Assembly (NCBI RefSeq): GCF_029581575.1
Contig: NZ_CP089975.1
Location: 1,674,001-1,738,000 of the forward strand
Direction: 5' to 3'
Origin: Moraxella nasibovis
Lineage (GTDB): Bacteria > Pseudomonadota > Gammaproteobacteria > Pseudomonadales > Moraxellaceae
Length of the DNA stretch: 64,000 nucleotides
Positions 19,793 through 29,552 of the stretch are shown piece by piece. Position 1 is the first letter of the stretch. Each line of letters starts with the position of its first letter. The notes beneath the pieces are model-generated. The model ran no database searches, was not told the DNA's origin, and was given only the letters and a program-made list of their open reading frames with translations. Position numbers and translations under genes: made by a program.

Positions 19793-22132
19793 ATGGCACA
19801 CCAAAATGTCCCTGCGCAGGACAAAACCAAAGACACCGCTTTCGCCTCCGAAGTAGATGCACAGCGCATTCAGTTTGAACAAGCTGCCCTACACTACCAC
19901 GAGCACCCACGCCCTGGTAAAATCTCTGTTACCCCCACCAAGCAAATCGCCAACCAGCGTGATTTGGCGCTTGCCTACTCCCCCGGTGTTGCCGTGCCTT
20001 GTCTTGAAATTGAAAAAGACCCAAAACTTGCAGCCCGTTACACCGCACGCTCAAACCTAGTTGGCGTGATTACCAACGGTACGGCGGTACTTGGCTTGGG
20101 TAATATCGGTGCGCTAGCATCTAAGCCTGTGATGGAAGGTAAAGGCGTTTTGTTCAAAAAGTTTGCTGGCATTGATGTTTTTGACATTGAAATCAACGAA
20201 ACCGACCCTGACAAATTCATCGAGACGGTGGCAAGCCTTGAGCCGACCTTTGGCGGTATCAACTTAGAAGACATCAAAGCCCCAGAGTGCTTTAAGATTG
20301 AGCGTGAATTGCGTAGTCGCATGAACATTCCTGTGTTCCATGACGACCAACACGGCACCGCCATCATCTCGGCCGCCGCACTTTTGAACGCCTTACAATT
20401 AAACGGCAAAAACATTGGCGAGATTACCCTAGTGTGCTCTGGTGCTGGTGCTGCCGCCATCTCCTGCCTTGATTTGGCAGTTGCCTTGGGTGTCAAAAAA
20501 GAAAACATCTATGTGCTTGACTCTAAAGGCGTGATTACCACTGCTCGTGAAAACCTAGACGAATCCAAAGCCCGCTTTGCTCGTGATACCGACAAGACCA
20601 CCCTTGCTGAAGTGATGGTCGGTGCTGATGTGTTCCTAGGCTTGTCAGGTCCGGGCGTGGTTACCCAAGACATGGTACGCTCAATGGCAAAAGACCCAAT
20701 CATCTTTGCCCTAGCCAACCCAACGCCAGAAATCATGCCAGAGCTTGCCCATGCGGTGCGTTCTGATGTCATCATGGCGACAGGTCGTTCTGACTATCCA
20801 AACCAAGTCAATAACGCCCTATGCTTCCCATACATTTTCCGTGGTGCGCTTGATGTGGGTGCAACAGTCGTCAATGAAGAGATGAAACTTGCCTGCGTGC
20901 ATGCCATCGCTGCCATGGCGCACACCGAATCTGCCGACCTAGACGCTGATGGCAAAACCGCCAAATCATTCGGTCGTGAATATCTGATCCCTGGTCCACT
21001 TGAACCAAATCTTATCCTAGAAATCGCCCCAGCCGTTGCCAAAGCTGCGATGGATACAGGCGTTGCGACTTTGCCGATTGAAGATTTTGACGCTTATCGC
21101 CAAAAGCTGTCTGAGTTCGTCTATAACACCGCCCTTGCGATGAAACCTGTCTTTAACAAGGCCAAGACCGATCCAAAACGCATCGTATATGCCGAAGGTG
21201 AAGACATCAATGTCCTGCGTGCGGTACAAGTAGTGGTGGACGAAAAGATCGCTAAGCCGATTTTGATTGGTCGTCCAGAAGTCATCAATCAAGAAATCGC
21301 TGCGTTGGGCTTGCGTTTGGTGGATGGTCAAAACATCACCATCATCGACCCAAGCAACAACCCACGCTACGATGCTTATTGCGAGCATTACTATAAAGAA
21401 AATCAGCGCAACGGTGTCAGCCCTGAGCTGGCTCGCCGTGATGTACGCCGCAAAACCACGCTGCACGCCTCGCTGATGGTTGAGCTTGGTGATGCGGACG
21501 GCTTGATTTGTGGTACATTTGGTTTCTACCACTTACACTTGCGTTATCTCAACCAAGTCATCGGCAAGCGTGATGGCGTAAACAACTTCTACGCCATGAG
21601 CGGCGTTCTTATGCAAAACCGCAACCTATTCATCGCCGACACCTACATCAACGAAGACCCAACCGCCGAAGAGCTTGCCGAGATGACCGTCATGGCAGCA
21701 GCTGCGGTGCGTCGTTTTGGCATCACGCCACGAGTTGCCCTACTGTCGCATTCTAACTTTGGCACCTCAGACCGTGAATCTGCCATCAAGATGCGTAAAG
21801 TTCATCAAATTCTGACCGACATGAAAGTGGACTTTGAATTTGATGGCGAAATGCACGGCGATGCGGCGCTTGATGAGCGTCTGCGTCAGCAAAACTACCC
21901 ATTCAGCACGCTATCAGGCTCAGCAAACCTGCTGATTCTACCGACCCTAGACGCTGCCAACATCGCCTTTAATCTATTAAAGACTGCCACAGGCTCGGCA
22001 GCGCTTGGTCCTATCCTACTGGGTGCGGACAAGCCTGTGCATATCTTGACACCATCTGCGACCGCACGCCGCATTGTCAATATGACGGCGCTCACCGTAA
22101 GCGATGTACAAGACGCACAAAACGCCAAATAA
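19793..22132 (+). CDS. maeB: NADP-dependent malic enzyme MaeB (malic enzyme-phosphotransacetylase fusion)
   Basis: 779 residues. The N-terminal half (about 1-440) is the malic enzyme: [33 protein letters not shown] and the NADP loop [12 protein letters not shown]. The C-terminal half (about 455-775) is a phosphotransacetylase-like regulatory domain ([62 protein letters not shown]). It decarboxylates malate to pyruvate with NADP reduction; the C-terminal domain commonly senses acetyl-CoA. Length is typical. AGGAAC lies before the ATG. Confidence 0.94.
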   Translation: MAHQNVPAQDKTKDTAFASEVDAQRIQFEQAALHYHEHPRPGKISVTPTKQIANQRDLALAYSPGVAVPCLEIEKDPKLAARYTARSNLVGVITNGTAVLGLGNIGALASKPVMEGKGVLFKKFAGIDVFDIEINETDPDKFIETVASLEPTFGGINLEDIKAPECFKIERELRSRMNIPVFHDDQHGTAIISAAALLNALQLNGKNIGEITLVCSGAGAAAISCLDLAVALGVKKENIYVLDSKGVITTARENLDESKARFARDTDKTTLAEVMVGADVFLGLSGPGVVTQDMVRSMAKDPIIFALANPTPEIMPELAHAVRSDVIMATGRSDYPNQVNNALCFPYIFRGALDVGATVVNEEMKLACVHAIAAMAHTESADLDADGKTAKSFGREYLIPGPLEPNLILEIAPAVAKAAMDTGVATLPIEDFDAYRQKLSEFVYNTALAMKPVFNKAKTDPKRIVYAEGEDINVLRAVQVVVDEKIAKPILIGRPEVINQEIAALGLRLVDGQNITIIDPSNNPRYDAYCEHYYKENQRNGVSPELARRDVRRKTTLHASLMVELGDADGLICGTFGFYHLHLRYLNQVIGKRDGVNNFYAMSGVLMQNRNLFIADTYINEDPTAEELAEMTVMAAAAVRRFGITPRVALLSHSNFGTSDRESAIKMRKVHQILTDMKVDFEFDGEMHGDAALDERLRQQNYPFSTLSGSANLLILPTLDAANIAFNLLKTATGSAALGPILLGADKPVHILTPSATARRIVNMTALTVSDVQDAQNAK

Positions 22133-22146
22133 TCACTTTGGCACAA

Positions 22147-22177
22147 GAAAAAGACCCTTTCTCAGGGTCTTTTTTAT
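22147..22177 (+). terminator. Terminator after maeB
   Basis: AAAAAGACCCT / AGGGTCTTTTT hairpin with a short TTCTC-type loop and T-run. Confidence 0.88.
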
Positions 22178-22444
22178 GGCAAACACCAACATAAAAGCGG
22201 CAAATCAACTTTTTTGCCCGCCATATTTTCCGCCACTTTTAAGCTTTGGCTTTTAATGAAATAGTTTTTAAAGGCAATTATGCAGGGTGAGCAAAATCTG
22301 CCATTTTTTGATTTAAATCTTTGAATTTGTTAGTTTTTTTTAAATAGGCTCAACCTACGACTACCAAAAAACGGTGGGCTAAGCCCGCCCTACATGACTG
22401 CATTTGCCACGCAAAATAAAGCACACAGCCAAAACGGACGCATC
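22178..22444. other. Intergenic region between convergent maeB and cysS
   Basis: AT-rich filler with one copy of the GGTGGGCTAAGCCC-type repeat at 22373-22396; no gene-like frame seen. Confidence 0.6.
22373..22396. repeat. Copy 1 of a 24-bp interspersed repeat
   Basis: Begins GGTGGGCTAAGCCCGCCCTA and ends CATG; the same 24 bases recur exactly at 27888-27911. A degenerate partner (GGCTCAACCTACGA) precedes it, suggesting a truncated copy of the inverted-repeat element at 27841-27911. Confidence 0.85.
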
Positions 22445-23884
22445 TCACACTCTGCGCCAAGTCGTTCCTGCACGGCTGTCTTCAAGCTCCACGCCTTGCT
22501 CTTTTAGCTCGGCACGGATTTGGTCAGCACGGGCAAAATCTTTATTCGCCTTGGCATCTTGTCGCTCGGCGATGAGTGCCTCAATCGCCTCTGCAGACAA
22601 TCCTTCATCGCTCAAACTCGCCTGCAAAAACTCACTGGCAGATACCGACAACAGACCCAGATTACTCGCCAAAGTCTTTAACAGCACGCCATATTGCACC
22701 GCCATCTCATGATCGCCTGCCTTGATGGCACGATTCACCTCGCCTGCCACCGAGAACAGCACGCTCACCGCCTTTGGTGTATTAAAATCATCATTCATCG
22801 CCTGTGCAAATTCATCAGCAAAACCTTTGGCAAATTCTGCCTGCACGATGGCATGATCTGGTGCAATCTCACCCACGCCTTCGGCAGATTTTAGGGCGTG
22901 ATACAGACGGCTGATGGCGGTGTGGCTTTCGTTTAGGGCGACATCAGAGAAATTGACCTGACTGCGATAATGGCTTGATAAGATAAAAAACCGCACCGTC
23001 TCGCCATGAAACTTGGCAAGCACATCTTTGATGGTGGAAAAATTCCCCAAAGATTTACTCATCTTTTCGCCATCAACATTGATAAAGCCAACATGTAGCC
23101 AGTTGTTGGCGTAGGTTTTGCCAGTGCAGGCTTCTGATTGAGCGATTTCGTTTTCGTGGTGCGGAAATTGCAAATCATGACCACCGCCATGAATGTCAAA
23201 AGTCTCACCCAGACAGCAGCCGCTCATCGCCGAGCATTCAATGTGCCAACCTGGGCGACCATCACCCCATGGACTTGCCCACGCAGGCTCGCCCGCCTTG
23301 GCACGCTTCCACAGCACAAAGTCAAAGGGATTAAGCTTATCATCTGCCACATCCACACGGCTGCCTGCCTGCATTTCATCAAGATTTCGCTTGGATAACT
23401 TGCCATATTGCTCAAAACTATCCACCGCATAATACACATCGCCGCCTTTGGTGTAGGCGTGTTTTTTATCCATCAGTGTGCTGATGATGGCTTGCATCTC
23501 ACCGATATGCTCAGTCGCCTTTGGCTCAAGCGTAGGACGCAGACAGCCCAAATTATCCGCATCTTCGTGCATGGCTGTGATGAATCGTGCGGTCAGCTCG
23601 CCAATACTCTCGCCATTTTCGTTGGCACGGTTGATGATTTTATCGTCAATGTCGGTAATATTTCGCACATATTTGACTTCAAAACCCAGCGACAACAGAT
23701 GACGATAAATCACATCAAACGCCACCATCACACGAGCATGACCGATATGGCAATAATCATACACCGTCATGCCACAGACATACATACCCACCTTGCCCGC
23801 CTCAATCGGCACAAAAACCTGCTTATCGGCAGTCATGGTGTTATACATTTTTAGGCTGTTTTGATGATTGGCAAACATACTCAT
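22445..23884 (-). CDS. cysS: Cysteinyl-tRNA synthetase
   Basis: 479 residues. Class I synthetase: HIGH motif in [21 protein letters not shown] in [12 protein letters not shown], and the zinc ligands CGMTVYDYC near residue 37, WHIECSAM and the [10 protein letters not shown] segment. C-terminal DALR-like domain ends in [13 protein letters not shown]. Length is close to the family norm (about 460). ATG 23884 or 23878 may be used. No partner gene is adjacent. Confidence 0.95.
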   Translation of the reverse strand: MSMFANHQNSLKMYNTMTADKQVFVPIEAGKVGMYVCGMTVYDYCHIGHARVMVAFDVIYRHLLSLGFEVKYVRNITDIDDKIINRANENGESIGELTARFITAMHEDADNLGCLRPTLEPKATEHIGEMQAIISTLMDKKHAYTKGGDVYYAVDSFEQYGKLSKRNLDEMQAGSRVDVADDKLNPFDFVLWKRAKAGEPAWASPWGDGRPGWHIECSAMSGCCLGETFDIHGGGHDLQFPHHENEIAQSEACTGKTYANNWLHVGFINVDGEKMSKSLGNFSTIKDVLAKFHGETVRFFILSSHYRSQVNFSDVALNESHTAISRLYHALKSAEGVGEIAPDHAIVQAEFAKGFADEFAQAMNDDFNTPKAVSVLFSVAGEVNRAIKAGDHEMAVQYGVLLKTLASNLGLLSVSASEFLQASLSDEGLSAEAIEALIAERQDAKANKDFARADQIRAELKEQGVELEDSRAGTTWRRV

Positions 23885-24006
23885 GGCAACATACTCACAT
23901 CATAATTTTGATCAATAAAACACACTATCATACCGAAATTTGGGCAAAAATGCCATCATTTTAGCCATATTTGCATTTACCATCAAACTTATCATCAAAA
24001 ACGCAC

Positions 24007-24041
24007 AAAAAAACACCCCAAAAGCCATGCTCTTGGAGTGC
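24007..24041 (-). terminator. Terminator after mdh
   Basis: On the minus strand CACTCCAAGAGC / GCTTTTGGGGTG (with G-U pairs) followed by seven T. Confidence 0.75.
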
Positions 24042-24060
24042 TGTTGAATTTAACTAAAAA

Positions 24061-25050
24061 TTAGTTAAACAAATGATCGATCGCCGCACGCTCTTCTTCA
24101 AGCTCGTTTAGGGTGATGTCGATGTATTTTTGGCTGAATTCGTCGATTTCTAGACCTTGGACGATTTTGTATTCGCCGTTTTCGGTGGTCACAGGGAAAC
24201 CGAACATCACACCCTCTGGGATGCCATAAGAGCCGTCAGATGGAATGCCCATCGTCACCCACTCGCCATTGGTGCCAAGCGCCCAGTCACGCATGTGGTC
24301 GATGGCAGCGTTGGCAGCAGATGCTGCTGATGACAAGCCACGAGCCTCGATGATGGCGGCGCCACGCTTACCAACGGTCGGTAGGAAAGTGTTGGCGTTC
24401 CACTCTTGGTCGTTGATCATGTCTTTTACAGACTCGCCATTGATGGTGGCAAAGCGATAGTCAGCGTACATGGTTGGGCTGTGGTTACCCCAAACAGTAA
24501 GTTTCTTGATGTCTTTAACGGCTTTGCCAGTTTTCTTCGCCACTTGGGTTAGAGCACGGTTGTGGTCTAGGCGTAGCATGGCGGTGAAGTTTTTCGCTGG
24601 TAGGTCTGGGGCAGACTTCATGGCGATGTAAGCGTTGGTGTTGGCTGGGTTACCCACCACAAGTACTTTCACATCACGGCTGGCGTGGTCGTTCAGCGCC
24701 TTGCCTTGTACGGTGAAAATCTTGGCGTTTTCTTGTAGTAGGTCGGCACGCTCCATACCAGGACCACGGGGACGAGCGCCTACCAATAGCGCATAATCAG
24801 CGTCTTTGAACGCCACATTTGGATCGTCTGTGCCGATGACATCGTGCAGTAGTGGGAATGCACAGTCGTCCAGCTCCATGATCACGCCTTGTAGCGCTTG
24901 CTGAGCTTTTTCGTTAGGGATTTCTAGAAGTTGTAGAATGACTGGCTGATCCTTGCCAAGCATTTCGCCAGATGCGATGCGGAATAGTAGGCTGTAGCCG
25001 ATTTGACCTGCGGCACCAGTTACCGCAACACGAACGGGAGCTTTACTCAT
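24061..25050 (-). CDS. mdh: Malate dehydrogenase (NAD)
   Basis: 329 residues, the cytosolic-type tetra/dimeric MDH group used by many proteobacteria. NAD loop [22 protein letters not shown], substrate arginines in [18 protein letters not shown], and the catalytic His in [14 protein letters not shown]. Interconverts malate and oxaloacetate in the TCA cycle. AAGGAAT precedes the ATG. Confidence 0.95.
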   Translation of the reverse strand: MSKAPVRVAVTGAAGQIGYSLLFRIASGEMLGKDQPVILQLLEIPNEKAQQALQGVIMELDDCAFPLLHDVIGTDDPNVAFKDADYALLVGARPRGPGMERADLLQENAKIFTVQGKALNDHASRDVKVLVVGNPANTNAYIAMKSAPDLPAKNFTAMLRLDHNRALTQVAKKTGKAVKDIKKLTVWGNHSPTMYADYRFATINGESVKDMINDQEWNANTFLPTVGKRGAAIIEARGLSSAASAANAAIDHMRDWALGTNGEWVTMGIPSDGSYGIPEGVMFGFPVTTENGEYKIVQGLEIDEFSQKYIDITLNELEEERAAIDHLFN

Positions 25051-25238
25051 GATGGTATTCCTTTTTTAAAAGTGAAATCATTGGGATGATTTTGTAATCA
25101 TTCAGACCGCATAAAGTCTGCCAAGAACTACAAAACTTCCTTAGTGTAGCACTTTTGAGCATAAATCGCAAAGCCAAAAGCGCTTTATTTTTTAAATAAA
25201 TTTCATGTATTTTTAAAACACATATCAAGCCACACCCA

Positions 25239-27257
25239 TCAGTAGCGTGGCGACACCGTCCCCATGCGCTGAGTGATGGTCATGCCATTGCCCATGAGAG
25301 CGCCGTAGATGGTGGCATTTTCCATGACATGCTTGACATACTCACGGGTCTCAGCATAAGGAATCGCCTCAACATATTGGTCAGCGCTGATACTGCCGTG
25401 TGTCGGTAGCCACTTGCGAGCCGCCCCCGGTCCTGCATTATAGCCTGCGGTGGCAACAGCGATCTGCCCGCCTGCTCGATTGGCAAGGTCATTTAAGAAC
25501 CAAGTGCCGTAGCGAATGTTCGTCTCAGGGTGGTTCATATTGCCCGCCGACTCGCCCATGCCGCGTGCGATCTGGCTGGCGGTGCCTGGCATGATTTGCA
25601 TCAAGCCACCCGCTCCCACGCCTGAGCGTGCATTTGGCTGAAAGCGGCTTTCTTGACGCATGATGCCATACGCCCAAGCAGGATCGATGCCAACTTGTCG
25701 ACTGTATGCAGTAACACTGCTTTGATATGGCATCGGATGCGACAGCGCCACCGCTCTGAGATTTGGCATATTATCGATGGCGGAGATGCTGCGATGGTAC
25801 AGCCCTAAGTCGTGCGCACGCTTGGCGGCGGCAAGCGCTAGGGTGTTGTCATTGCTGTTGCGAGCCGATCTGACCGCCCAGTTCCACTCACGGCTGACAT
25901 GCTCATTGGCGACGCCATTTTCCATCATCAAAAACGCACGGGCGAAGTGTGGGTTTTGCATGACTCTTTGGGCGTCTTTATTGCTGATATTTGGCAAAGC
26001 GCTGCCGCCCAGCTCAGACAGACTTAGTCTTTGCCCCAGTCGGTCTTTGGCGAGCAGCCCATAATAATCCACGCCAGTTGCCAGCGTCTGATAGATGCGT
26101 TTTGCCTCGGCTTGCTTGCCCGTCTGCTCATACCCACGAGCCAGCCAATACTGCCAGATTCGCTCGCCCTGCTTTGCCACCGTCATCGATGAGATGGCAG
26201 AGACGACATCTTGCCACTGACCAAAATAAATCGCCGCCTGAGCATAATCCTCCGCCTCTTCAAAATTAAACGGCTCGCCCACAGACTGCCTAAACCAAGT
26301 CACCGCATCAGCGCTAAACCCATCATCGGTATTCATGTTCATGCGCTTGACCGCAATGGAGCGATAGGCGTAGCGGCGAGCCATGTCAGATAAGAGTTTC
26401 TGCGAGCGGGCTTTGTCTTGATTGATGTCAAATTCTAGCTGCAACAGCGCCTCGGTATAAGAGCGATGAGCCAGCTGGCTGATGGCATAGACATACAGGT
26501 ATTGATTCACCTCGCTATAACCACTCATGGCAAACTGGCTAAAAAAGCCATTTGGATTATTGGCGATGCCACGCAGCGTCTCATAAGAGATGGGCAGCCC
26601 CAGACGAGATGACAGATTGATGATGTCGCTTGCCTTATCCAGTGGTGCTTGACGGCTAGACAGCTGACGGCGGTCAATGCGCATCATGCGGATCAGCTGT
26701 TCGTGCTGGTCGGTGCGGCTGATGCGTGGGTTGTCCACCATTTCGGTAGCAAGCTTGTCACACAAAGACTGTCTGATCTGCGTGTTCAGCCAGACATTGT
26801 GTTTTTGCTCTAAGGTGCGGTAAGATTCTGAGCTTTGATTGTAGCCCAAAGCGATGGCGCACGCTTCAGAATCATCGGCATTTTCGATCGAATGCGCCAC
26901 AGCTCGCACCGACGCATAGTCGCTCTGGCGAGCCTTGACTTCGGCGTAGTCGGCGGCGAGTTTCTCACTCATCACCTGACTTGGATACTTGGCGACAAAG
27001 CTGTTCACCGTCTGTGGGTCCTGCGACGCCAGATTATAATTCAACCGCCAGTACTCAGGATACACCGCAAACAGCGTGCCTTGCATGCTCTGCTCATATT
27101 GATACATGGCGTTTGGGCTGGATTTTTGGCGTTCGGCATCGATGAACTGATAAATACTGCCATCATTGGCATTGCCCTGAGCGCAGGCAACCTGAGCGAT
27201 GGCACCAAGCGCACATAAAGCGGTGGCTAGACGCAGTTTGGTTGGGTGGATTTTCAT
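25239..27257 (-). CDS. slt: Soluble lytic murein transglycosylase
   Basis: About 672 residues. Signal peptide (MKIHPTKLRLATALCALGAIAQVACAQ), a long alpha-superhelical U-domain, and a C-terminal GH23 lysozyme-like domain: AYGIMRQESRFQPNARSGVG with the catalytic Glu, GLMQIMPGTA, and TAGYNAGPGAARKWLP. It cleaves glycan strands with 1,6-anhydroMurNAc formation in the periplasm. The frame opens with TTG at 27278, but ATG 27257 begins the signal peptide and is preferred. The protein ends in TVSPRY. Confidence 0.9.
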   Translation of the reverse strand: MKIHPTKLRLATALCALGAIAQVACAQGNANDGSIYQFIDAERQKSSPNAMYQYEQSMQGTLFAVYPEYWRLNYNLASQDPQTVNSFVAKYPSQVMSEKLAADYAEVKARQSDYASVRAVAHSIENADDSEACAIALGYNQSSESYRTLEQKHNVWLNTQIRQSLCDKLATEMVDNPRISRTDQHEQLIRMMRIDRRQLSSRQAPLDKASDIINLSSRLGLPISYETLRGIANNPNGFFSQFAMSGYSEVNQYLYVYAISQLAHRSYTEALLQLEFDINQDKARSQKLLSDMARRYAYRSIAVKRMNMNTDDGFSADAVTWFRQSVGEPFNFEEAEDYAQAAIYFGQWQDVVSAISSMTVAKQGERIWQYWLARGYEQTGKQAEAKRIYQTLATGVDYYGLLAKDRLGQRLSLSELGGSALPNISNKDAQRVMQNPHFARAFLMMENGVANEHVSREWNWAVRSARNSNDNTLALAAAKRAHDLGLYHRSISAIDNMPNLRAVALSHPMPYQSSVTAYSRQVGIDPAWAYGIMRQESRFQPNARSGVGAGGLMQIMPGTASQIARGMGESAGNMNHPETNIRYGTWFLNDLANRAGGQIAVATAGYNAGPGAARKWLPTHGSISADQYVEAIPYAETREYVKHVMENATIYGALMGNGMTITQRMGTVSPRY

Positions 27258-27410
27258 GAAAACTCGCTTAAACGACAAAGTGAAATGATAAAATAGAGAT
27301 GATAAATGACATCTAGGGTATCAAATCAAAGTTGCTTGGTTGTATAAAAGTTGTAATTTTACCCACAAATTTTGGCGATAAGACAAAATGACAATACACA
27401 CATCACAGCA

Positions 27411-27452
27411 AAACATGGGTAGCGAAACATGGGCAATAAAACATGGGTAGCG
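27411..27452. repeat. 14-bp tandem repeat, three copies
   Basis: AAACATGGGTAGCG (27411-27424), AAACATGGGCAATA (27425-27438) and AAACATGGGTAGCG (27439-27452): copies 1 and 3 are identical, the middle differs at the 3' end. It lies between divergent slt and the Sel1-like pseudogene. Confidence 0.85.
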
Positions 27453-27533
27453 AAAATTTTAACCACGCTTAAAGCCTGCCCTTTGCCAACATTCATCAGA
27501 TTTTATATGATAAAGCTTTAAACCCATCAAGCA

Positions 27534-27826
27534 ATGACCTTCATGACTTTCAAACGCACGCTTGCCACCGCTTTATTGGCAATAAGCCTAAGCACCGTCC
27601 CTGCGATGGCGGATGATAATATTGACGACCAACTCTTTTCTATCCCTCAAGCGCTTGCCAAGCATGCAAATGCATCAGCCGCCTACAACATCGCTGTAAG
27701 CCATCATAACGATGAAGCATCCGTCAAAACAAAAGCACCGCCAAAGAATGGTTTGGTAAAGCCTGTGATTTGGGACATCAAAAAGGCTGTGATAAATATA
27801 AAGAGCTGAATCAGGCGGAGTATTGA
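27534..27826 (+). pseudogene. Small secreted Sel1-repeat-like protein, frameshifted
   Basis: An intact signal peptide (MTFKRTLATALLAISLSTVPAMA; start ATG 27534 or 27543) is followed by QALAKHANASAAYNIAVSHHNDEASV, the first half of a Sel1 (TPR-like) repeat. The current frame then continues out of register to a stop at 27809. In the +2 related frame the DNA from about 27735 reads AKEWFGKACDLGHQKGCDKY then KELNQAEY and a stop at 27824-27826, an ideal Sel1 second half. One missing base in the A-rich stretch 27725-27735 explains this. Either a recent pseudogene, a sequencing error, or slippage in the A-run. Confidence 0.75.
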
Positions 27827-27840
27827 TACCGCTTATTAAG

Positions 27841-27911
27841 ATGTAGGGCGATGCTCAGCCTACCTTTTTTGTATTGTCATTTTAAATGGTGGGCTAAGCC
27901 CGCCCTACATG
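27841..27911. repeat. Inverted-repeat-bounded element with copy 2 of the 24-bp repeat
   Basis: Left end ATGTAGGGCGATGCTCAGCC (from 27841) and right end GGTGGGCTAAGCCCGCCCTA then CAT (to 27910) are imperfect inverted copies, enclosing about 25 bases; a small palindromic or MITE-like unit of about 70 bp. The right part is identical to 22373-22396. Confidence 0.8.
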
Positions 27912-27942
27912 GCTAACAAATTCAAAGACTTACAAAAAAAAT

Positions 27943-27974
27943 GTTGGGTTTCGCTATCGCTCAACCCAACCTAC
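27943..27974. repeat. Palindromic repeat of the GTTGGGTT...AACCCAAC family
   Basis: GTTGGGTT (27943-27950) and AACCCAAC (27963-27970) flank TCGCTATCGCTC, followed by CTAC. Related copies lie at 54429-54459 and 55315-55344. Confidence 0.82.
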
Positions 27975-28020
27975 AAAAGCTGCATGACAACACTGATTGA
28001 TTTTGTTATTTTTGGGAAAT

Positions 28021-29313
28021 TTAACCAATCACCCCAAAAAACTGCAACAAAAACAACGCACTAAATCCTGTCAAAAAGACAATGCCACTGATGGCAAACC
28101 ATCGCATGCCAGATGAAGTGGTCGGCTCATTTTTGATCAGTGAATAGTTCAGATACGCATAAATCGGTGCAGCGACAAAGGCAGAAATCATCGCAAATTT
28201 TAACAACGCCGCCATCTGCCCCAAGAAAAACGCAATGATGGCATAGCCTGACGCTAGGGCAAAAGTCGTCCAAAGTTTGAGATATTTTTCGGTCAGCTCA
28301 CTACTGTCTTTGACGATGAGCGACAGACTCTCAGCGGTGATGCGCCCATAGCCGTCCGCCGATGTGATGACCGTGCCAAACATGCACAAAAACGCAATGA
28401 AAGTCACCAAAGGCTTGGTCCAGTCGCCGATGGTGGTGGCATACATATCAATCAGCTGACCAACATAAGCACCGCCTTGCATGGCGATCTCTTGCCCTGA
28501 GCCGTATTGCACAAAGACGCCAAGCGCCAAGAAAAACAGCGCCAGCACGGTCGAGACCATATAACCCACATTAAAATCCACCATGCCTTGGTAACGACTG
28601 GTGTGGTCGGTGCGGATTTTTTCGGCAGTCCAGACGGATGTGATGACCGAAAATTCAAGCGGTGCAGGCATAAAGCCCATCAGCGCCACCACAAAGCCCA
28701 GCGCCGCCAAATTCCAAGGCGACGGCTCAATAAAATCAGGCGTCATCACAGGTGGCTTGCCCGCTGCGATCGCCACCGCTGCCACCGTTGCGATGGTTAA
28801 AGCGGCGATGATCCATTTGGTCAGGCTATCAAGCATCTTGTAGCGACCGCCAATCAATAGCAACCACGATGACACCATCACGATCGCTGACAGCACTAAA
28901 GTATCGAGCTCAAAGGGCAATATATGCCCCAAAATCACCGCACACAGCAAAGCCACTGCACCTGTGGTGATGACACTTGAGATGATGCTCATCACAAAGA
29001 AAGTCCACAAATACAGCCGAGATTTGCGGGCGTAGCCGACCACGAGACTCTCGCCTGTGTTGTAGGCGTATTCAGTGGCAAAGCGATAAAAAGGATACTT
29101 AAAAAAGTTTGCCAAAATGATGATAATAGCAAGCTGCCAGCCGTACAGCGCGCCTGCCTGCGTCGATGAAACCAAATGCGACGCACCGATGGCAGCCGAC
29201 GCCATCAAAATGCCCGGTCCAAAAGATCGCCAAGTGAGTTTTCGGTCAGTGCCGATTTGTGATGGCTTGGTCACAAAATTCTCCATATCAAATGTCGTAA
29301 AAATGCTACTCAT
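28021..29313 (-). CDS. Nramp-family divalent metal transporter, non-canonical metal site
   Basis: 430 residues, about 11 predicted membrane helices, LeuT-fold Nramp family. The N-terminal block SFGPGILMASAAIGASHLVS lies where canonical MntH/Nramp has the metal-binding DPGN of helix 1, and helix 6 reads MGFMPAPLEFSVIT where MPH is expected. The Asp, Asn and His ligands thus appear absent, so the substrate may differ from Mn2+/Fe2+, or metal is bound differently; related proteins are common in proteobacteria. ATG 29313 is used; ATG 29286 is an alternative. It stands alone, divergent from miaB. Confidence 0.78.
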   Translation of the reverse strand: MSSIFTTFDMENFVTKPSQIGTDRKLTWRSFGPGILMASAAIGASHLVSSTQAGALYGWQLAIIIILANFFKYPFYRFATEYAYNTGESLVVGYARKSRLYLWTFFVMSIISSVITTGAVALLCAVILGHILPFELDTLVLSAIVMVSSWLLLIGGRYKMLDSLTKWIIAALTIATVAAVAIAAGKPPVMTPDFIEPSPWNLAALGFVVALMGFMPAPLEFSVITSVWTAEKIRTDHTSRYQGMVDFNVGYMVSTVLALFFLALGVFVQYGSGQEIAMQGGAYVGQLIDMYATTIGDWTKPLVTFIAFLCMFGTVITSADGYGRITAESLSLIVKDSSELTEKYLKLWTTFALASGYAIIAFFLGQMAALLKFAMISAFVAAPIYAYLNYSLIKNEPTTSSGMRWFAISGIVFLTGFSALFLLQFFGVIG

Positions 29314-29512
29314 TCACACCATGACAACGCCGCCGATGCTATCAATGTCAGAACGATGTCAAAAGATGCTAAAAACTGCCATATACTAAAACAAAACCGC
29401 AACAAAAACCACATTTTCTTTAATGATTTTTTATTTTGTGGCAAATATTTGGCAAATACCAACATCAAGCGTGCCCATCTGGGAAAAACCATTACCTAAT
29501 CGATGCCAAATA

Positions 29513-29521
29513 TGCTAAAAT
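29513..29521 (+). promoter_or_regulatory. Extended -10 element before miaB
   Basis: TGCTAAAAT, 31 bases before the miaB ATG; same motif as before cmoM and maeB. Confidence 0.55.
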
Positions 29522-29552
29522 AACCCATTTTGTCATTTTGGAAAACCCCGTC

